NCBI GenBank assembly: GCA_013285905.1
Contig: JABDGU010000001.1
Coordinates: 1-64,000, forward strand
Length of the DNA: 64,000 nt
Direction of reading: 5' to 3'
Source: Bacteroidota bacterium
Lineage (GTDB): Bacteria > Bacteroidota > Bacteroidia > Chitinophagales > Chitinophagaceae
Shown: positions 8,913-17,265 of the stretch, in pieces
Layout: each line of letters opens with the position of its first letter
Numbering within the stretch: position 1 is the first letter of the stretch
The notes under the pieces: generated by a model
Databases searched by the model: none
What the model was told of the DNA's origin: nothing
What the model saw: the letters and a program-made list of their open reading frames with translations, nothing else
Program-made: the position numbers and the translations under genes

Positions 8913-9551
8913 ATGACTATCCGGCTCGGGGATATTGCGCCCAACTTTACAGCAAAAACCACAGAAGGTGAAATTGACTTCCATCAATATCTTGGCGATA
9001 GCTGGGGCATTCTTTTCTCACACCCTGCAGATTATACACCTGTCTGCACAACAGAGTTAGGAAAAACAGCCCAACTGAAAGACGAATTCGCTAAGCGCAA
9101 TGTGAAGGTATTGGCTGTAAGCGTTGACCCTTTAGATAAACATGAAGGATGGGTGAAAGATATTAATGAAACCCAACACACTACCGTTACCTTCCCCATT
9201 ATTGCAGATGTTGACCGTAATGTGGCTACGTTGTATGACATGATACATCCCAATGCATCGGAAACATTTACTGTGCGCTCTTTGTTTGTTATAGGCCCTG
9301 ATAAAAAAGTAAAACTATCTATTACATACCCGGCTTCGACAGGCAGGAATTTTGTAGAGGTTTTACGTGTTATAGATTCCCTGCAGCTGACCGCGAAATA
9401 TAGTGTGGCCACGCCGGCGGACTGGAAACACGGTGAAGATGTTATTGTTGTGCCGGCAGTATCGACTGCGGATGCTGAAAAGAAATTTCCTAAAGGACTA
9501 AAAATAGTGAAACCATACCTGCGTTACACCCCGCAACCAGACCTGCAATAA
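8913..9551 (+). CDS. 1-Cys peroxiredoxin (Prx6 type)
   Basis: Thiol peroxidase that reduces hydrogen peroxide and organic hydroperoxides; 212 residues, typical of the Prx6 group with its longer C-terminal domain. The peroxidatic cysteine is Cys45 in HPADYTPVCTTELG, and no second cysteine is present, so the resolving thiol must come from a partner. The C-terminal part has DWKHGEDVIV, also typical. The open frame extends 15 codons upstream, but the ATG at 8913 gives the family N-terminus (MTIRLGDIAPNF). Single gene with a strong terminator. Confidence 0.93.
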   Translation: MTIRLGDIAPNFTAKTTEGEIDFHQYLGDSWGILFSHPADYTPVCTTELGKTAQLKDEFAKRNVKVLAVSVDPLDKHEGWVKDINETQHTTVTFPIIADVDRNVATLYDMIHPNASETFTVRSLFVIGPDKKVKLSITYPASTGRNFVEVLRVIDSLQLTAKYSVATPADWKHGEDVIVVPAVSTADAEKKFPKGLKIVKPYLRYTPQPDLQ

Positions 9552-9578
9552 ACCATTGCACCTAACCCCATGGATACC

Positions 9579-9606
9579 AAAGCCCCCCGCAATTGCGGGG
9601 GGCTTT
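9579..9606 (+). terminator. peroxiredoxin terminator
   Basis: Perfect 12-bp stem AAAGCCCCCCGC (9579-9590) / GCGGGGGGCTTT (9595-9606) with loop AATT, followed by CTTTT. Confidence 0.9.
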
Positions 9607-9741
9607 CTTTTATATACTCAATCCCTTTTTTTGTCTTTGTTCTTTTACAAAAATGGTAACCGAAGCTAAGTTTCTTTGCCGCAATTTTTCTTTCCAGCTT
9701 TTAGGTTTGTAAGCCATGACAGCAAATGTCGGATTTTAAAA

Positions 9742-10125
9742 TTACATCCATTCAGCGGCAAAACGATTGAATGTGTGCCTTAAGTCATTCACTGTTTTTT
9801 CTTCTGTAATGAACATTTCCTTCAGCTTGTAGTGCTGCTCTATCAACGTAGAATCTACGTGGCTTGCTTTATTTTGCTGTGCCTCTGCGGCGATATCACC
9901 CAGGTTTTTGTTGATGCTGTGAACGAGACGGGCCAAATTACTTAACTGTATCTCAAACTGGTTTTGATAATGCTCTATTACAGCAGCAGGGCCATTGCCG
10001 GTGTTTTTGCCTGCTATCTCCTGCAGCCTTTCTTTAAGGATATTTATTTCGTCTTTGTAAAAGCCCAAAGCGCGAAGCCAGTCGCTGTGCTCGTTGTTGA
10101 GATGAGTGATACTTGTTTTATGCAT
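9742..10125 (-). CDS. small helical protein, function unknown
   Basis: A 127-residue, highly charged protein without signal peptide or membrane segment. It is predicted to be mostly alpha-helical, with heptad-like stretches (EINILKERLQEIAGKN; STLIEQHYKLKEMF), so probably a coiled-coil bundle. I recognise no functional motif. An exact -7 box TACCTTTG lies on the minus strand at 10143-10150, 18 bp before the ATG. Confidence 0.7.
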   Translation of the reverse strand: MHKTSITHLNNEHSDWLRALGFYKDEINILKERLQEIAGKNTGNGPAAVIEHYQNQFEIQLSNLARLVHSINKNLGDIAAEAQQNKASHVDSTLIEQHYKLKEMFITEEKTVNDLRHTFNRFAAEWM

Positions 10126-10142
10126 ATCAATATGATTTTAAA

Positions 10143-10150
10143 CAAAGGTA
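10143..10150 (-). promoter_or_regulatory. -7 promoter box of the 9742-10125 gene
   Basis: TACCTTTG on the minus strand, exact TAnnTTTG match, ending 18 bp before the start codon. No clear -33 element. Confidence 0.5.
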
Positions 10151-10211
10151 TTCACCGTCTGGTCTGTATAAGATGATATCGGTCATGTAAAAACATGATC
10201 TTTTTCATTTT

Positions 10212-10240
10212 TTAAAAACGGGGGCGCTAATAGCGCCCCG
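10212..10240 (-). terminator. terminator of the VOC gene
   Basis: Minus-strand hairpin with a 9-bp stem GGGGCGCTA/TAGCGCCCC (10221-10229 / 10231-10239), followed on that strand by CGTTTTTAAAAAA. Confidence 0.75.
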
Positions 10241-10269
10241 CGAATACTTGTTGAAATAAGGAGCGCAAA

Positions 10270-10653
10270 TTAATTCTGAGAATGCAAAGCCACTTTATTG
10301 CCTTCTGTGTCTGCAAAGAAAGCCATATGCCCAATATCATCGCTGATCTTTGTTTTGGGCATCAATACTTTTCCCCCTGCGCTTTCTATCCTGTCCAGTA
10401 CGGGTTGCATGTCGGGGTTGGCGTTGAGGTATATTACACTGCCATCCATTGATGGTTTATGCATAGGGCTTTCGCAAAGGCCGCCGGAGGTTTTTCCATT
10501 GCCCATTTCGGAAGGGAACATAGCCATTTTCATTCCCATCATTTCAGATTGTTCCATGGTGATGCCGAATGCATTTTCATAAAATGATTTGGCACGATTA
10601 ATGTCGGAGGCCGGGATCTCGAACCAGTTGAGTGCATTAGTTGTCTTGTCCAT
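10270..10653 (-). CDS. VOC (glyoxalase/bleomycin-resistance) family protein
   Basis: A 127-residue single-module vicinal-oxygen-chelate fold protein. It opens with NWFEIPASDINRAKSFYENAFG, the classic first beta-alpha unit, and ends with GHMAFFADTEGNKVALHSQ. The substrate cannot be told from sequence; the family includes glyoxalase-like enzymes and binding proteins. Single gene with its own terminator. Confidence 0.85.
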   Translation of the reverse strand: MDKTTNALNWFEIPASDINRAKSFYENAFGITMEQSEMMGMKMAMFPSEMGNGKTSGGLCESPMHKPSMDGSVIYLNANPDMQPVLDRIESAGGKVLMPKTKISDDIGHMAFFADTEGNKVALHSQN

Positions 10654-10751
10654 AAAATTTAGTTTTTAGTATCGTAAAAGTATTGCTATTTTTCTATGCG
10701 CTCTGTTATCAGAGTATTAAAAAATATTTAAATCAGGAGATAGGGGGAAAG

Positions 10752-10774
10752 GTTGGTAAGGCGACCAACAACGG
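10752..10774. repeat. short palindromic repeat, copy 1
   Basis: A 23-bp sequence with stem GTTGGT/ACCAAC and tail AACGG, directly after the stop codon of the next gene. A near-identical copy (two differences) is at 29065-29087. A REP-like extragenic palindrome. Confidence 0.7.
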
Positions 10775-10777
10775 CAA

Positions 10778-11308
10778 CTAACGCTGGTTGGGGTCGTCAG
10801 ATAAAAAGGATTCGTTGTCTTTTGCAGGCACAATGAGGTTGGGGCTGATATCGGGATATTGGGTTCTTAGTGTCTCCAGGCTTTTGGAGCCCATATCCAT
10901 AAAATGCCAGGAATGGCCTTTATCGTAGGAGACGGCTATCATGTTAGTATAACTGGTTACCATACCGCCTTTTATATGTGTTTTCATGGTTACGGGTACC
11001 ACACATTGCAACTGCTTTCCTGCTTTAATAATGTGGGTGGGTGTACCGAAATTCATGCCTGTAATGACATTATTTTGCTGCTCGAGGTCGTACATGTGTT
11101 GGGCCACCATGCCGGCCAGTTTATCTTCCTGCTCTTTGCCGGGTGTTTGGTAGTAGGCATATTTGGAGTAGGTGATATAATCTTTTGACAGGAAAGCAGT
11201 TGCCATTTTATTGGCGTCGGACAGGACGGTGGCAACCTGTTTTTTGCTATCTGCGAAACAAGCAATAGAAGCAAGAAATAAAAAGGAGCTAAAAAAGAAA
11301 GTCTTCAT
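10778..11308 (-). CDS. exported protein of unknown function
   Basis: A 176-residue protein with a signal peptide (MKTFFFSSFLFLASIACFA). The mature part starts with DSKKQVATVLSDANKMATAFLSKDY and has the look of a small alpha+beta (NTF2/SnoaL-like) domain, though no motif proves it. The frame is open 20 codons further upstream, but the ATG at 11308 places the signal peptide correctly. A REP-like palindrome abuts the stop codon. Probably periplasmic. Confidence 0.7.
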   Translation of the reverse strand: MKTFFFSSFLFLASIACFADSKKQVATVLSDANKMATAFLSKDYITYSKYAYYQTPGKEQEDKLAGMVAQHMYDLEQQNNVITGMNFGTPTHIIKAGKQLQCVVPVTMKTHIKGGMVTSYTNMIAVSYDKGHSWHFMDMGSKSLETLRTQYPDISPNLIVPAKDNESFLSDDPNQR

Positions 11309-11552
11309 TTTATTGTTTTTTTGAGACCGGGCAATGAGCCCAAGTGCAATTTCGATATAAGACGGCAATTTATTGCATTTAGTTGGAGGTTTTGATTTGG
11401 ATTGATGGATTAGGGGATTGTTGGATGTGCTTGCAGTGATGAAAATAAAATTATAAAATACTTCGCATACATTTAAAATATTTATTATTTTGTGTAAAAG
11501 TATATAAGATTATTCACTGCATTGTTGATTTTCTATTTGCGTTCATGAGAGA
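11309..11552. other. intergenic, AT-rich, no gene seen
   Basis: Upstream region of the minus-strand gene and approach to the AT-rich repeat. The only item noted is TTATTCACT at 11510-11518, one mismatch from a DnaA box. No coding potential or RNA gene recognised. Confidence 0.4.
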
Positions 11553-11976
11553 AGTTTATCCCTTTTTATCCTTTTTTATCCCTGCCACGTTCCTTTTTGT
11601 TGATATAAATAATTGAATTTCAATCGTTTATTTTGTTTTTTTTATCCTTTTGCCAAGAAAAAAACATTGGTCATTTGGGTTATTCGCTGTCGCTCATGAG
11701 ATCGCTTCGCTAAGTTGTGGATAATGTAAATAGTAGAAAAAATAAATTCAGGGTAGAAAAAGTCTAAATTCTTAAGGAAGATTTTTGATCCTCCTTCGCA
11801 AAAAAGCTAGGGCGGACACCGTAAGCCATAGTGCAAAGAACTAAAAAATTAAAACAAAAGATATGTGTCCAAATTCATGCTAAAGATACGAAACGGAGGT
11901 AGGCGAATCCAAATTTTTCTGTGAAAGTGGCTGTGGGAGCGGAAAGCATTTTGTTAATGGGCTGGAAGGATTGTCT
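11553..11976. repeat. AT-rich dispersed repeat, copy 1 (424 bp)
   Basis: Aligns along its length with 46203-46556 in the same orientation. It begins with reiterated TTTTTATCC units, continues through TGATATAAATAATTGAAT and TTGTGGATAATG (11715-11726, containing the DnaA box TTATCCACA on the minus strand) and ends near GGCTGGAAGGATTGTCTG. Copy 1 has two extra blocks absent from copy 2: about 39 bp from 11677 (TTATTCGCTGTCGCTCATGA...) and about 35 bp from 11790 (CCTCCTTCGC...GGGCGGACAC, an imperfect hairpin). No ORF is conserved between copies, so it is probably non-coding. Confidence 0.85.
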
Positions 11977-12019
11977 GAACTGTGATGTAGGTGATTAACG
12001 TGATAAACATGATTTTTTT

Positions 12020-12093
12020 GCCCTGTAAGGGCTACCTGTCTGTAGAAAAAATATATACCTCCACACCAGCCCCAGAGCGGGCTGAATATTAAT
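12020..12093 (+). repeat. hairpin repeat flanking the giant gene, left copy
   Basis: Sequence with hairpin GCCC...GGGC, core TACCTGTCTGTAGAAA (12033-12048), then ATATACCTCCACACC and a second hairpin GCCCCAGAGCGGGC. The reverse complement of 16970-17038 aligns with it; the 16-bp core is identical. The type resembles extragenic palindromic repeats I associate with Bacteroidota genomes. Confidence 0.85.
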
Positions 12094-12201
12094 CAGGCTG
12101 GTTTTATTAATAGTTTCCGTGTATTGAAAATAGTATTGTATTTATTGAGGACATTTGGAAAATAGCGAAATTTGACTATATTTTTTAAAATATTCAAATC
12201 G

Positions 12202-15200
12202 ATGATTGACATAAATTGGAATAATTATAAATCAAAGTTTAATGGAAGAGAAAGGACTGAATTTGAAAGGCTTGCTTATATGTTGTTCTGTTATGAATAC
12301 AATATTAAGATAGGCATTTTTAGGTTTAAGAATCAAACTGGTATAGAGACGGAACCAATTGAAGTTGACGGTGTGAACATTGGTTTTCAAGCTAAATACT
12401 ACGACACCAAGCTTTCCGATAATAAAAATGATATTATTGATTCACTAAAGAAAGCAAAAACGAAAAATTCTGCTTTAAATAAAATCCTGCTTTATACAAA
12501 CCAAGAACTTTCAGAAAGTAGTAGTACAACCAAGAAAGCCCCAACTTACAAAAGCGAAATTGAAAAATATGCAAACGAAATTAATGTTGCGATTGAGTGG
12601 CGTGTACCGAGCCATTTTGAAAAGCAATTATCGGTTCCAGAAAATGATTACCTAGTTCAATACTTCTTTGGGGTTGGTAATGGCGCTGTTGAATTTCTAG
12701 ATAAAATAAAGGCTCATTCTGAACGCATCCTTTTCGCCATTCAAACAAATATTCGTTTTAAAAACCATCAGATAAAAATAGACAGACAAGACATCCTGTC
12801 AAAAATTGTTCAGAATAAAAAAACAGCAATAATTCTATCAGGTGATGGAGGCAGTGGTAAAACAGCTATCATTAAGGAACTATTTAGCAATCAGTCTCGG
12901 CCCTGTTATGTCTTAAAAGCTGCTGAGTTTAGCGATATAAGCCTTGCGGCTATATTCGGCCAATTCGGGACCTACGATGTGAACGATTTTCTTCGCTTTC
13001 ATAAGGATGAAAGCAATAAGACGTTTGTTATCGATTCTGCTGAAAAGTTAGCCGATTTGGAAAACCTCGATGTTTTTAAGGAACTTCTTTCTGCATTGAT
13101 TAATGATGCATGGACAATAATATTCACGACGAGAAGCAGTTATCTGAATGATTTGAGTTTCTATATGATTGAAGTATACCAACTTCTCTTTGATATTATT
13201 AAAGTAGAAAATATAAGCACCGCGGAGTTGGAAATTTTTTCAACCAGATTCCAATTTAAATTACCAGATAATTCAAGATTGCGGACGCTTATATGTAACC
13301 CGTTTTATTTGAACGAATACCTTAGTAATTATGATATTATTAACGAGCAAACTGATGTTGCGAAATTCAGAGACATACTTTGGCAAAAAAAAATACAAGA
13401 TTCAAAATTCCAAAAAGACAATAGCCACCTTGAAAGAGAAAAGTGCTTCTTAAGCCTGACAAAAGAAAGATGTGATACCGGAAATTTCTATATGAGCGGC
13501 GAGAATTGCAACACCCACATTTTATCGTTGCTAGCAAAAGATGAAATTATCAAACATGACTCAACATATAATGGCTATTTTATAACGCACGATATATATG
13601 AAGAATGGGCTCTTGAAAAACTTATTGAAAGGGAATATGCCATATTAACTTCGTTCCTCTCGTTTTTTGTAAAGATCGGCAACTCTTTACCGATTAGAAG
13701 GGCATTTCGAACATGGCTTTCAAACAAAATACCACAAGCTGAATCCAGCATCAAACAATTCATAGAACAATCTTTCAATGACCCAACTGTGCCAGGCTTC
13801 TGGAAAGACGAATTACTCGTCAGTGTTTTGCTCTCGGATTATTGCATAGAATTTTTTAAGCTTTTCGATAATGTTCTACTTGACAATGATAAACTCCTTC
13901 TTAGAAAGATCATATTTCTGCTGAGAACTACGTGTAAAGAAGTTGATACACTAACCGAAAGAATGATAATATCTCAAGAAGACACTTCTATTAATCCTGC
14001 TTATGTATTTACTAAACCCAAGGGTAAAGGATGGGGTGCCACAGTTGCATACATATATTCCAAGATTGATTTTATACAAAAAGAAGAACTATCTTTTATT
14101 TTACCATTACTCGGGGACTACGTTAGTCACCGACCTATAGGCAATACCGCAAGACTAGGCGGGTTGTTTGCCCTGCATTTTTATAAGGACGCAGAGTTAA
14201 ATGAAGATGTTCATTACGGCAGGGAGATTGAAAAATCGCTTTTGGAAGTTGTATTGGCTGCCGCAGCAGAATTAAAGCCTGAGCTTATAGCGATAACAGA
14301 AGGTTTGCTATCAAGGCCTTTTAATAAGCGAGAGGCTTTTGACAGTTTAGGAGAAACGGTACTCGCTTCTGAATACGAAAGCACGGCTTATATTATGAAA
14401 TTGCCAGAGTATGTAATAAAATTGGCTGATTTCTATTGGTACAAACCGAAAACTGAAAACCATACATTTTATTCTTCAAGTACAGGGGTAGAAGATTCTT
14501 ATTCGATCAGACACAATCATGAATATTTCCCTCCGAGTGCATTACAAACCCCGGTTTATCTTTTATTATATGGAGCTTTTCCAGAAACAATTAAGTTCAT
14601 TCTTGATTTTACTAATCGTGCTGTGGAAGCATATTTTGCTTCTGGCCTGGACCCTTCTGCTCATGAAATTGAGGCCATTATTGGTTCTCATAAAACAAAG
14701 CAAATTATTAGCAGTTGTGTTTGGAATATGTACAGAGGTAATGGGGCTCCTGTTACACCCTATCTTTTACAATGCATGCATATGGCTTTGGAAAAGCGGC
14801 TTCTTGAATTTGCAAAGATTCCAGATAAAAGAAATTTAAAAAAATGGCTAATCCATTTGCTTGAAAACACGCGTTCTGCTTCCATAACTGCCATTGTTAC
14901 CAGCATTGTGTTAGCATATCCTGATGAACTATTTGAAATAGCAATTATCCTCTTTGGCAATCCCGAATTTTATACATATGACAACCTTAGAGCAGCTTCC
15001 GAAAGTGAAGCAAAGAGCCTTTATTCAATTGGTGCTAGATCATATAAGAAAGAGCGATACACAAATGAACGTCTTGCCACGTGCAATGAGCCGCATCGCA
15101 GAATCTCACTCGAAATCCTTGCACGAAACTATCAGTATTTTAAAAATGAGCATATTAGCAATGAAGAGGCGGATAATCGTCAAAAACAAATTTGGAAAGT

Positions 15201-16923
15201 TGTTGATTATCTCTATACTACCATTCCGTCCGAAGATTTGGAAGCTGATAAGGGTAAAATCATTCGCTTGCTCTTAGCAAGAATTGATAGAAGAAAAATG
15301 AATCCAGTAGTAAGTAAGACAGAAGATGGGGTTATTATAAATTTTAATCCTAACCTAGATAATGATTTAAAAGAGTATAGCGATGAAGCTCAGCAAATTT
15401 TTGAAGATAAATTTAAGTATAATAGTTTAAAATTTTGGGCGATAAGCAAAGTTGAGAAGCATACACAATATGGTCCCTCTCCCGAGTATGAGGAACATCC
15501 AGAATTAGTATTAAAAGAAACAAAAGAAATTCTGGATGTGCTAAAGCAAGAAGATAACGAGGCGTTTTATATGCTCAATAGCAGCACCCCCTCTTATACA
15601 TGTTCAGCTTTAATCAGGCGCTATAGCGACAAACTTACAGAAGATGAACTTTTGTTTTGCTGTGATATTGTTATGGACTATGCTGCGTCTCCTTTGAGGG
15701 AAAACTATGGATATCAAATTTCAGATGGCGTTGAAGCCGCAATTGGCACACTGCCGTTCCTTTATAAGCTAGTTCCTGAAAAAAAGGTGGACTTTAACAC
15801 AATCTTGCTTTTTATTCTATTCGACGCCTATCCACTTGGGGGATATAAGAGAATTTGTGATTATGCCATTGAAGCAATTGGTAATAGTTTGTTTGAATTG
15901 TCTCCTAATGATGCGAATACGATATTGTTGGGCTATATGTTTTTCAAACCGAAATTTGACGCGGAAAATCCTCCATTAAAACGGCTGAGAGAAAGAAAAT
16001 CAAGAGCTGAAATATTGAATGATTTTTTTACAAAATACGAGCCTGAATTAATGCATTTTGAAAATGGCACTTTACATTATGACAAGATTGATTTTTCAAC
16101 TCAAGGAATCAAAACCGCAGAAACAGCTTTCCAAATAATCCCTGCTGAAACAATTGACCCAACCCATCTAGACTATATAAAAAAGTTACTTGACAACTTC
16201 AGCAGTGAGTTGTTAAAAAAGACCAAGTATTCAGACGATTCAGAAACTGACTACAAGCTTAAACACCGGTTTAATAAAAAGTTCGCCAAATTTCTCTTGA
16301 ACCGTGATGTAAGTTCAATAGCAGAATGGACGAGGCCGTTTACTACTGCATTTACTATCACTGAGGAAATGGCTAATTTTTTGTCAGATATTGTTTCAGA
16401 AGAAGATAGGTTGTACAAATATGACAGCTTCTGGTCGATTTGGAACTGTTTCTATCCGAAGATAAAATCTGCTGTCCAAACAGAAAGCACCAAATGGCAC
16501 TTGGATAAAATTATTAATAATTATCTCCTCGCATGGCCATGGTGGGAAGATACTGCAAAAGAATGGCGCAGTCTTCGTGAAAGGGAAAAGCTGTTCTTTA
16601 GAAAAGCCTGTTTAGAAATTGGAGGACATCCCGCGGTGTTATTTTCTATCGCAAAATTCCTAAACCAAGTAGGTTCAACATTTATTGATGATGGAATAAT
16701 TTGGATAGCTGATATGCTGGCGGATAACACAAATCTTCATATTGAAGACTTACCAACCAATACTATTTATTACCTGGAGATATTAGCAAGACGTTACGTT
16801 TACCTAAACAGAACAAAATTAAAAACAAGCCGCATCATCAAAGACAAAGTACTTGTGCTATTAAATTTTCTTGTTGCCAAAGGTTCTGTGAGTGGATATT
16901 TGTTGAGAGAAGATATTTATTAG
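12202..16923 (+). CDS. Avs4-like antiphage protein: Mrr-type nuclease + STAND ATPase + helical repeats
   Basis: A 1573-residue protein. Residues ~1-110 look like a Mrr-type PD-(D/E)XK nuclease: helix with Glu22 (FERLAYMLF), Glu49 in TGIETEPI, then Gln63-x-Lys65 in GFQAKYY. A STAND-type P-loop ATPase follows: Walker A GDGGSGKT at 214-221, Walker B FVIDSAEKL with Asp278, and TTRSS after the next strand. The remaining ~1100 residues are helical-repeat-like, as expected for a phage-protein sensor. Known Avs4 proteins have this order and are close to 1,590 residues; they detect phage portal protein and degrade DNA. That assignment rests on architecture, not a search. The ATG at 12202 is preferred to a TTG at 12172. 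Visibly more A/T-rich than neighbours and flanked by inverted repeats, suggesting transfer. Confidence 0.7.
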   Translation: MIDINWNNYKSKFNGRERTEFERLAYMLFCYEYNIKIGIFRFKNQTGIETEPIEVDGVNIGFQAKYYDTKLSDNKNDIIDSLKKAKTKNSALNKILLYTNQELSESSSTTKKAPTYKSEIEKYANEINVAIEWRVPSHFEKQLSVPENDYLVQYFFGVGNGAVEFLDKIKAHSERILFAIQTNIRFKNHQIKIDRQDILSKIVQNKKTAIILSGDGGSGKTAIIKELFSNQSRPCYVLKAAEFSDISLAAIFGQFGTYDVNDFLRFHKDESNKTFVIDSAEKLADLENLDVFKELLSALINDAWTIIFTTRSSYLNDLSFYMIEVYQLLFDIIKVENISTAELEIFSTRFQFKLPDNSRLRTLICNPFYLNEYLSNYDIINEQTDVAKFRDILWQKKIQDSKFQKDNSHLEREKCFLSLTKERCDTGNFYMSGENCNTHILSLLAKDEIIKHDSTYNGYFITHDIYEEWALEKLIEREYAILTSFLSFFVKIGNSLPIRRAFRTWLSNKIPQAESSIKQFIEQSFNDPTVPGFWKDELLVSVLLSDYCIEFFKLFDNVLLDNDKLLLRKIIFLLRTTCKEVDTLTERMIISQEDTSINPAYVFTKPKGKGWGATVAYIYSKIDFIQKEELSFILPLLGDYVSHRPIGNTARLGGLFALHFYKDAELNEDVHYGREIEKSLLEVVLAAAAELKPELIAITEGLLSRPFNKREAFDSLGETVLASEYESTAYIMKLPEYVIKLADFYWYKPKTENHTFYSSSTGVEDSYSIRHNHEYFPPSALQTPVYLLLYGAFPETIKFILDFTNRAVEAYFASGLDPSAHEIEAIIGSHKTKQIISSCVWNMYRGNGAPVTPYLLQCMHMALEKRLLEFAKIPDKRNLKKWLIHLLENTRSASITAIVTSIVLAYPDELFEIAIILFGNPEFYTYDNLRAASESEAKSLYSIGARSYKKERYTNERLATCNEPHRRISLEILARNYQYFKNEHISNEEADNRQKQIWKVVDYLYTTIPSEDLEADKGKIIRLLLARIDRRKMNPVVSKTEDGVIINFNPNLDNDLKEYSDEAQQIFEDKFKYNSLKFWAISKVEKHTQYGPSPEYEEHPELVLKETKEILDVLKQEDNEAFYMLNSSTPSYTCSALIRRYSDKLTEDELLFCCDIVMDYAASPLRENYGYQISDGVEAAIGTLPFLYKLVPEKKVDFNTILLFILFDAYPLGGYKRICDYAIEAIGNSLFELSPNDANTILLGYMFFKPKFDAENPPLKRLRERKSRAEILNDFFTKYEPELMHFENGTLHYDKIDFSTQGIKTAETAFQIIPAETIDPTHLDYIKKLLDNFSSELLKKTKYSDDSETDYKLKHRFNKKFAKFLLNRDVSSIAEWTRPFTTAFTITEEMANFLSDIVSEEDRLYKYDSFWSIWNCFYPKIKSAVQTESTKWHLDKIINNYLLAWPWWEDTAKEWRSLREREKLFFRKACLEIGGHPAVLFSIAKFLNQVGSTFIDDGIIWIADMLADNTNLHIEDLPTNTIYYLEILARRYVYLNRTKLKTSRIIKDKVLVLLNFLVAKGSVSGYLLREDIY

Positions 16924-16969
16924 TGAGGTTACTCATAGTGCTTTGTTATGTGCAAAGACGCGAGAACGG

Positions 16970-17038
16970 AATGTATTGCCCGCTACTGGGCAAGTGTGGT
17001 GGTAGATATTGTTTCTACAGACAGGTAATCCCGATGGG
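16970..17038 (-). repeat. hairpin repeat flanking the giant gene, right copy (inverted)
   Basis: Reverse-orientation copy of 12020-12093; core TTTCTACAGACAGGTA at 17012-17027. It starts 47 bp after the stop of the giant gene. Any short reading frame across 16923-17150 is repeat sequence, not a gene. A further hairpin-rich stretch (CCCCGCCGTTGGACGGG) follows to about 17110. Confidence 0.85.
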
Positions 17039-17227
17039 ATATATCGGTGTTATGTGGGTCAAGCCAAATAGAAATCCGAACCATGCAGGGCCCCGCCGTT
17101 GGACGGGATTACGCCAACGCCGAGGAAACTGCCATGAAATAAGAAGCTGATAACATAATTTTTATAATACTGTTTCTTAACAGGATATTTAACAGTATGG
17201 AAGATAGCTAAGGAAGCCCCATTTTAT

Positions 17228-17235
17228 TATATTTG
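17228..17235 (+). promoter_or_regulatory. -7 promoter box of the gldFG operon
   Basis: TATATTTG, exact TAnnTTTG match, ending 30 bp before the gldF ATG. No clear -33 TTG at the expected distance. Confidence 0.5.
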
Positions 17236-17265
17236 CCATCCTCTTGGGAAATAGGGGTGGCATAT

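Noticed and set aside
11553-11976. Chromosomal replication origin
   Set aside because: One perfect DnaA box with AT-rich DNA is suggestive, but the element is duplicated at 46 kb and no dnaA or box cluster is present, so it is kept only as a finding.
16970-17110. Terminal inverted repeats of a transposon
   Set aside because: The repeats form hairpins and no transposase is encoded between them; they look like extragenic palindromes, although a role in mobilisation is left open.
16923-17150. 75-codon frame directly after the giant gene
   Set aside because: It overlaps the right-hand hairpin repeat and has no recognisable protein features; the frame is a by-product of repeat sequence.
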